From: Clostridiales bacterium
GTDB taxonomy: Bacteria > Bacillota > Clostridia > Oscillospirales > Oscillospiraceae
Length of the DNA: 33,227 nucleotides
Direction: 5' to 3'
Assembly: GCA_019418625.1 (NCBI GenBank)
Contig: DYBL01000075.1
Location: 1-33,227 of the forward strand
This document shows positions 28,898 through 33,227 of the stretch, one piece after another. Position numbers and translations under genes: made by a program. Numbering within the stretch: position 1 is the first letter of the stretch; each line of letters begins with the position of its first letter. The notes beneath the pieces were generated by a model that saw only the letters and a list, made by a program, of their open reading frames with translations, had not been told where the DNA came from and ran no database searches.

Positions 28898-30337
28898 ATG
28901 AGCGTATTGGAACAGCTGGAACCGAAGAGCGTCATGAGCTTTTTTGAGCAGATGTGCGCCATTCCCCACGGTTCCCGGAACACGAAGGCCATCAGCGACT
29001 GGTGCGTGGCGTTCGCCAAGGAGCGGGGCCTGGAATATCACCAGGACGAGGCCAACAACGTGATCATCATCAAAGAGGCTACGCCCGGCTATGAGTCTGC
29101 CGAGCCGGTCATCCTGCAGGGCCACCTGGATATGGTGTGCGAGAAGGCGGCCGGCTGTGAAAAGGATATGGACCGGGAGGGACTGGACCTGGCGGTGGAC
29201 GGAGATTACGTCTATGCCAAGGGCACGACCCTGGGCAGCGATGACGGCATCGCAGTGGCCATGGCCATGGCCGTGCTGGATGCGGACGATCTGCCCCATC
29301 CCCGGGTAGAGGCTGTGTTCACCACCGACGAGGAGATCGGCCTGCTGGGTGCGGCAGTGCTGGATGTGTCCCCGCTGAAGGGCCGCAAGATGCTCAATCT
29401 GGACTCCGAGGCCGAGGGCATTTTCACGGTCAGCTGCGCCGGCGGCAATACCAGCACCTGCGCACTGCCCGTTTCCCGCGAGCCCTTTGACGGCACCGCC
29501 CTGACCATCCGGGTGGAGGGCCTCACCGGCGGTCACTCCGGCGCGGAGATCCACAAGGGCCGGGCCAACGCCAATATGACCCTTGGCCGTGTGCTGCAGG
29601 CTGCGGCCAAGCGCGGCGCCCTGCGCATCCAGAGCGTGGACGGCGGACTGAAGGACAACGCCATCCCCGTGGCCTCCAAGGCCTGCGTGGTGGCGGCGGA
29701 CGCGGCGGCTGTGAAAGCGGCTGCTGCGGAGCTGGAGACGGCACTGAAAAACGAGTTCCGGGTGACGGATCCCCAGCTGAGCGTGGTGGTAGAGGACGGC
29801 TGCACCGACGTGGTGCCTATGGACGCATCCTCCACGGAGAAGGTCATCTGCATGCTCACGTGCCTTCCCAACGGTGTGCAGGCCATGAGCGCTGAGATCG
29901 AGGGCCTGGTGCAGACCTCCCTGAACATGGGTATCCTCGCCACAGCGGAGCAGGAAGTCCGTGCGGGCTTCTGCGTGCGCAGCAGTGTGGACTCCCAGAA
30001 GGAGATGCTCAAGGCACGCTTGGAGACGCTCATGGGCATCCTGGGCGGCAGCGTGACCTTTGCCGGAGATTATACTGGCTGGCAGTATCAGGAGAACTCT
30101 CCTCTGCGGGATCTGATGGTGGAGGTCTATCGGGAGCAGTACGGCTGCGAGCCCAAGGTAGAGGCCATCCACGCGGGATTGGAGTGCGGTCTGTTCGCCG
30201 GCAAGATGCCCGGCCTGGACTGCGTGTCCATCGGTCCCGACCTGCTGGAGATCCACACGCCCCGGGAGAAAATGAGCATCAGCTCCGTGCAGCGGATCTG
30301 GCGCTTCGTCACCGAGGTGCTCAAGCGCTCCAAGTAA
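28898..30337 (+). CDS. pepD: Aminoacyl-histidine dipeptidase (PepD, M20 family)
   Basis: 479 residues, full length for PepD. It hydrolyses dipeptides with broad specificity, including Xaa-His, using two metal ions. The ligands are visible: H76 and catalytic D78 in LQGHLDMVCEK, D115/D116 in GSDDGIAVAMAMAV, and E145/E146 in TTDEEIGLLGA; the last His is in LLEIHTPREKMS near the C-terminus. The lid domain (about 200-390) starts GLTGGHSGAEIHKGRANA. AAAGGAG precedes the ATG. Last gene of the peptide-use cluster, so peptides brought in by the OPT transporter can be split here. Confidence 0.94.
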   Translation: MSVLEQLEPKSVMSFFEQMCAIPHGSRNTKAISDWCVAFAKERGLEYHQDEANNVIIIKEATPGYESAEPVILQGHLDMVCEKAAGCEKDMDREGLDLAVDGDYVYAKGTTLGSDDGIAVAMAMAVLDADDLPHPRVEAVFTTDEEIGLLGAAVLDVSPLKGRKMLNLDSEAEGIFTVSCAGGNTSTCALPVSREPFDGTALTIRVEGLTGGHSGAEIHKGRANANMTLGRVLQAAAKRGALRIQSVDGGLKDNAIPVASKACVVAADAAAVKAAAAELETALKNEFRVTDPQLSVVVEDGCTDVVPMDASSTEKVICMLTCLPNGVQAMSAEIEGLVQTSLNMGILATAEQEVRAGFCVRSSVDSQKEMLKARLETLMGILGGSVTFAGDYTGWQYQENSPLRDLMVEVYREQYGCEPKVEAIHAGLECGLFAGKMPGLDCVSIGPDLLEIHTPREKMSISSVQRIWRFVTEVLKRSK

Positions 30338-30343
30338 TAGGAA

Positions 30344-30387
30344 AACAAAAAGACGTGCGTCCCAATGGGGATGCACGTCTTTTTGTT
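30344..30387. terminator. Bidirectional terminator between convergent genes
   Basis: A 20-bp stem with one G-T pair, AACAAAAAGACGTGCGTCCC and its complement, AATG loop, with a T-run in either direction. It ends pepD from the left and the MazG-like gene from the right, and includes part of the latter's stop codon. Confidence 0.95.
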
Positions 30388-30721
30388 ATAGCTCCGTATA
30401 TTTCTCCGCCCGGCCCCGGGCTTTTTCCACCGGGTACTTGGCTTCGTTTTTGGTTACCTTTTCGTTCATGATCTCATCCAGGTCCATGCCGCACACGTCC
30501 GCCATCAAAATGCAGTAGCTGAGGACGTCTGCCAGCTCCTCCCGGATCTTGTCCTGCTTTTCCTCGCAGCGAAGGTCGGTGCCGCTCCACTGAAATACCT
30601 CCAGCAGCTCCGCAGCCTCCAGAGAGAGGGAGATGGCCAGGTCTTTGGGGGTGTGGAACTGGAGCCAGTCCCGGTCGTCCCGGAACCGCAGCACCCGGGC
30701 AATGGTCTCGTCTTTGAGCAT
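30386..30721 (-). CDS. MazG-like nucleotide pyrophosphohydrolase
   Basis: 111 residues, single all-alpha NTP-PPase domain of the MazG/RS21-C6 type that hydrolyses (d)NTPs to monophosphates and can sanitise modified nucleotides. The metal-binding acids appear as LSLEAAELLEVFQW (ExxE, about 33-46) and KIREELADVLSYCILMAD (EExxD, about 58-75). FHTPKDLAISL before them is typical. AAGGAGG overlaps the stop of the rRNA methyltransferase gene upstream (10-base gap), so the two form one leftward operon ended by the bidirectional terminator. Confidence 0.9.
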   Translation of the reverse strand: MLKDETIARVLRFRDDRDWLQFHTPKDLAISLSLEAAELLEVFQWSGTDLRCEEKQDKIREELADVLSYCILMADVCGMDLDEIMNEKVTKNEAKYPVEKARGRAEKYTEL

Positions 30722-30731
30722 GGCTGCCTCC

Positions 30732-31769
30732 TTATGCCCGCACGGCCCAGCGCAGCTTCGTGGAGCGGGCGCGGGGGTTCTGGAAGCACTCCTGGGCAGA
30801 CGGGCGGATCACATCCTCCGAAACTTCGGAAAAGACCCCCTCACGGGCGTACTGCCGGAAGGCCTTTTTCACCAGACGGTCCTCGCCGGAATGGAAGGTG
30901 AGGATGGCGGCACGGCCGCCGGGCTTCATGACGCCGGGGAGCTTATCCAGAAAGCTGTAGAGCACCTCAAACTCACTGTTGACGTCAATGCGCAGGGCCT
31001 GGAACGTCCGCTGACAGGATTTTTTCACCGCCTCGGCCCGCTCTGCCGGCGGCAGGAACGCAAGGGCACCCTCAATGACAGCGGCCAGCTGCCGGGTGGT
31101 GTCGATGGAGATGCCTTTGCGGAAGGTCTGTGTGATGGCCTTTGCAATACGCTGGGCGTAGGGCTCGTCCGCGTTTTCCACCAGCATGGCCTCCAGCTCA
31201 TCGGTGTCCAGCTCCCGGAGGCGCTGCGCGGCGGTGATGCCGGCGGTGGGATCCAGGCGCAGATCCAGAGGGCCGTCCTGCTTGAAGGTAAAGCCACGCT
31301 CCGGATTATCGATCTGCATGGAGGATACGCCCAGGTCCGCCAGCACGAAATCAAAGAGCACACCGGGAGCCACCTGGTCCACCTGGGCAAAGTTCATGCG
31401 GCGGATGGTCAGGATCTCCTCGCCGTATCCCAGGGCAGCCAGCCGGGCTTTCGTCTTTTCCGATTCAATGGGGTCGATGTCAGTGGCATAGAGATGCCCG
31501 CTGCCCTGGAGCTGCTCCAGCATTTTGCGGGTGTGGCCGCCGTAGCCCAAGGTGGCGTCATAGCCGGTCTGGCCGGGCTGGATCTGCAATACCTCCAGGA
31601 TCTCTTTTACCATGATAGGAACGTGCATGCCTGCCGGCGTCTTGCCGCTGCGCAGGATCTTTTCAACCTGGTCCTGGTATTTTTCCGGATTAAGCTCCTT
31701 GTATTTGTCCTGAAAGCGCCGGGGATGGGTGCCGGAATAGCGGACGCGGCGCTTGTGGGGCTGTTCCAT
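30732..31769 (-). CDS. RsmH-type 16S rRNA (cytosine-N4) methyltransferase, divergent form
   Basis: 345 residues from the ATG preceded by AAAGGAG (an ATT-type codon further up is not needed). RsmH methylates C1402 of 16S rRNA. Core motifs are HVPIMVKEILEVL (about 49-61), the SAM loop DATLGYGGHT (usual form DGTLGGGGHS), LADLGVSSMQIDNPERGFTFKQDGPLDLRLDP (usual LDMRMDP), EPYAQRIAKAI and a C-terminal SEDVIRPSAQE. A basic ~48-residue N-terminal extension (QPHKRRVRYSGTHPRRFQDKY) precedes the usual start. It is not in the division (dcw) cluster as expected for rsmH but beside an rRNA operon, so it may be a second paralogue with a related target. Confidence 0.88.
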   Translation of the reverse strand: MEQPHKRRVRYSGTHPRRFQDKYKELNPEKYQDQVEKILRSGKTPAGMHVPIMVKEILEVLQIQPGQTGYDATLGYGGHTRKMLEQLQGSGHLYATDIDPIESEKTKARLAALGYGEEILTIRRMNFAQVDQVAPGVLFDFVLADLGVSSMQIDNPERGFTFKQDGPLDLRLDPTAGITAAQRLRELDTDELEAMLVENADEPYAQRIAKAITQTFRKGISIDTTRQLAAVIEGALAFLPPAERAEAVKKSCQRTFQALRIDVNSEFEVLYSFLDKLPGVMKPGGRAAILTFHSGEDRLVKKAFRQYAREGVFSEVSEDVIRPSAQECFQNPRARSTKLRWAVRA

Positions 31770-31797
31770 GGTATCAACTCCTTTAAAAGTCGCTTTT

Positions 31798-31826
31798 ATC
31801 ATAGCATATGGAGCGGGAAAAATGAA
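31798..31826 (-). promoter_or_regulatory. Probable promoter of the methyltransferase-MazG operon
   Basis: On the minus strand, TATGAT at 31803-31798, with a weak -35 TTCATT 17 bases upstream. It is divergent from the rRNA promoters, about 50 bases away from the first. Confidence 0.55.
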
Positions 31827-31874
31827 GCGCAGAGGAGAAAAGAAGAAAAAATCGGAAAAAGAGGAAAAAAGGTG

Positions 31875-31903
31875 TTGACAAAAGTAGGGAGGCGTGGTAT
31901 TCT
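31875..31903 (+). promoter_or_regulatory. rRNA operon promoter P1
   Basis: TTGACA, 17-base spacer, TATTCT. It is preceded by an almost pure purine, A-rich tract (about 31830-31873), which may serve as an UP element for RNA polymerase. Confidence 0.78.
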
Positions 31904-31957
31904 AACCAAGCTGTCGCCGCGGTGAGCACTGCGGCAGAGAGGAAATGAAAAAAGTAC

Positions 31958-31986
31958 TTGACAGCGACCACAAGATGTGGTAATAT
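31958..31986 (+). promoter_or_regulatory. rRNA operon promoter P2
   Basis: TTGACA, 17-base spacer, TAATAT. It lies 83 bases after P1. Confidence 0.7.
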
Positions 31987-32044
31987 AAAAAAGTTGCTGC
32001 TGATATGAAAACGGATCGGGCGTCAAAACTTTTGAAAAAAGTTC

Positions 32045-32073
32045 TTGACAAACGAAATGAAGTTGAGTATAAT
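32045..32073 (+). promoter_or_regulatory. rRNA operon promoter P3
   Basis: A full consensus TTGACA, 17-base spacer, TATAAT, 87 bases after P2; predicted start near 32080. The strongest of the three by sequence. Confidence 0.88.
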
Positions 32074-32145
32074 AGCAATGTTCCGCCGGGAACGGCGTGT
32101 ACCTTGTAAATTAAACAACGTAACGAAAAGAAAGCACCAGACGGG

Positions 32146-32177
32146 CGCTTGAATGGTGAGAAATCACCAGGAAAGCG
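32146..32177 (+). other. Structured element in the rRNA leader
   Basis: CGCTT / AAGCG and TGGTGA / TCACCA stems flank a symmetric internal loop GAA / GGA that can form tandem sheared pairs; the tip is a GAAA tetraloop. Possibly a processing or antitermination element. Confidence 0.55.
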
Positions 32178-32245
32178 AACCAAGAGGCAGCGAGCCGGGT
32201 TAAGTCAATTACCGGTGGAGCTGCAAAACATGAAGCTATGGAAAT

Positions 32246-32258
32246 AGCTCTATGAAAG
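32246..32258 (+). promoter_or_regulatory. boxA-like antitermination motif and adjoining hairpin
   Basis: AGCTCTATGAAAG resembles the boxA of Gram-positive rRNA leaders (TCTTTGAAA type), about 35 bases before 16S. The hairpin CGGAC-TACG-GTCCG (32266-32279) follows, just before the mature 5' end. Confidence 0.5.
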
Positions 32259-32291
32259 ATTAGCTCGGACTACGGTCCGTGTTGATACCAT

Positions 32292-33227
<936 letters not shown>

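Noticed and set aside
31783..32183. Small minus-strand frames in the rRNA control region
   Set aside because: They lie over three consensus promoters and the leader; composition is low-complexity Phe/Leu/Ser, with no ribosome sites.

Overview
The window looks like a chromosome segment of a GC-rich gut member of the Oscillospiraceae (Bacillota, class Clostridia). The partial 16S rRNA at the right edge reads, from memory, like the Oscillibacter/Dysosmobacter neighbourhood. The T-box leader, TTGACA/TATAAT promoters with strong AGGAGG ribosome sites, a CsoR/CopA system and a SpoIIIE/FtsK translocase all fit. No database search was possible.

Region 1 (1 to about 4800, leftward) is one end of an integrative conjugative element. 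It carries a winged-helix regulator, an ArpU-like protein, and then, behind a leftward terminator, a transfer block: VirB2/TrbC-like pilin, VirB6/TrbL-like channel protein, a secreted Gly-rich protein, and the start of a membrane-anchored protein resembling conjugation lysozymes. The element end (4508-4809) has no gene. It holds an outward promoter, inverted repeats and three helically phased TACAACTTT repeats. It abuts a reading frame (4810-5361) that is only the C-terminal tRNA-binding domain of methionyl-tRNA synthetase, so the element appears to sit in metG.

Region 2 (5400-8265) is a two-gene operon with its own promoter: a DMSO-reductase-family molybdoenzyme without a visible export signal or partner subunits, overlapped by mobB. 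Region 3 (8288-11270) is a copper module, csoR-copA, with a CsoR box between the -35 and -10. The copA frame ends in a second metal-binding domain preceded by its own ribosome site.

Region 4 (11350-22885) is housekeeping in one direction: a TrmH-family rRNA methylase, dprA, topA, trmFO, plsX, acpP, rnc, uppP and ftsK/spoIIIE. Region 5 (22900-24790) is a T-box leader, probably alanine-specific, controlling an aminotransferase and a small Dabb protein. Region 6 (24852-30387) has a zinc alcohol dehydrogenase, then a peptide-use cluster: OPT transporter, PqqD-like protein, a small membrane protein and an M20 dipeptidase, ended by a bidirectional terminator.

Region 7 (30386-31769, leftward) is a divergent RsmH-type 16S rRNA methyltransferase followed by a MazG-like pyrophosphohydrolase. 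Divergent from it, 31875-32291 is an rRNA operon control region with three tandem promoters and a structured leader with a boxA-like motif, running into the 16S gene, which is cut by the window end. I saw no tRNA genes, CRISPR arrays or insertion sequences.
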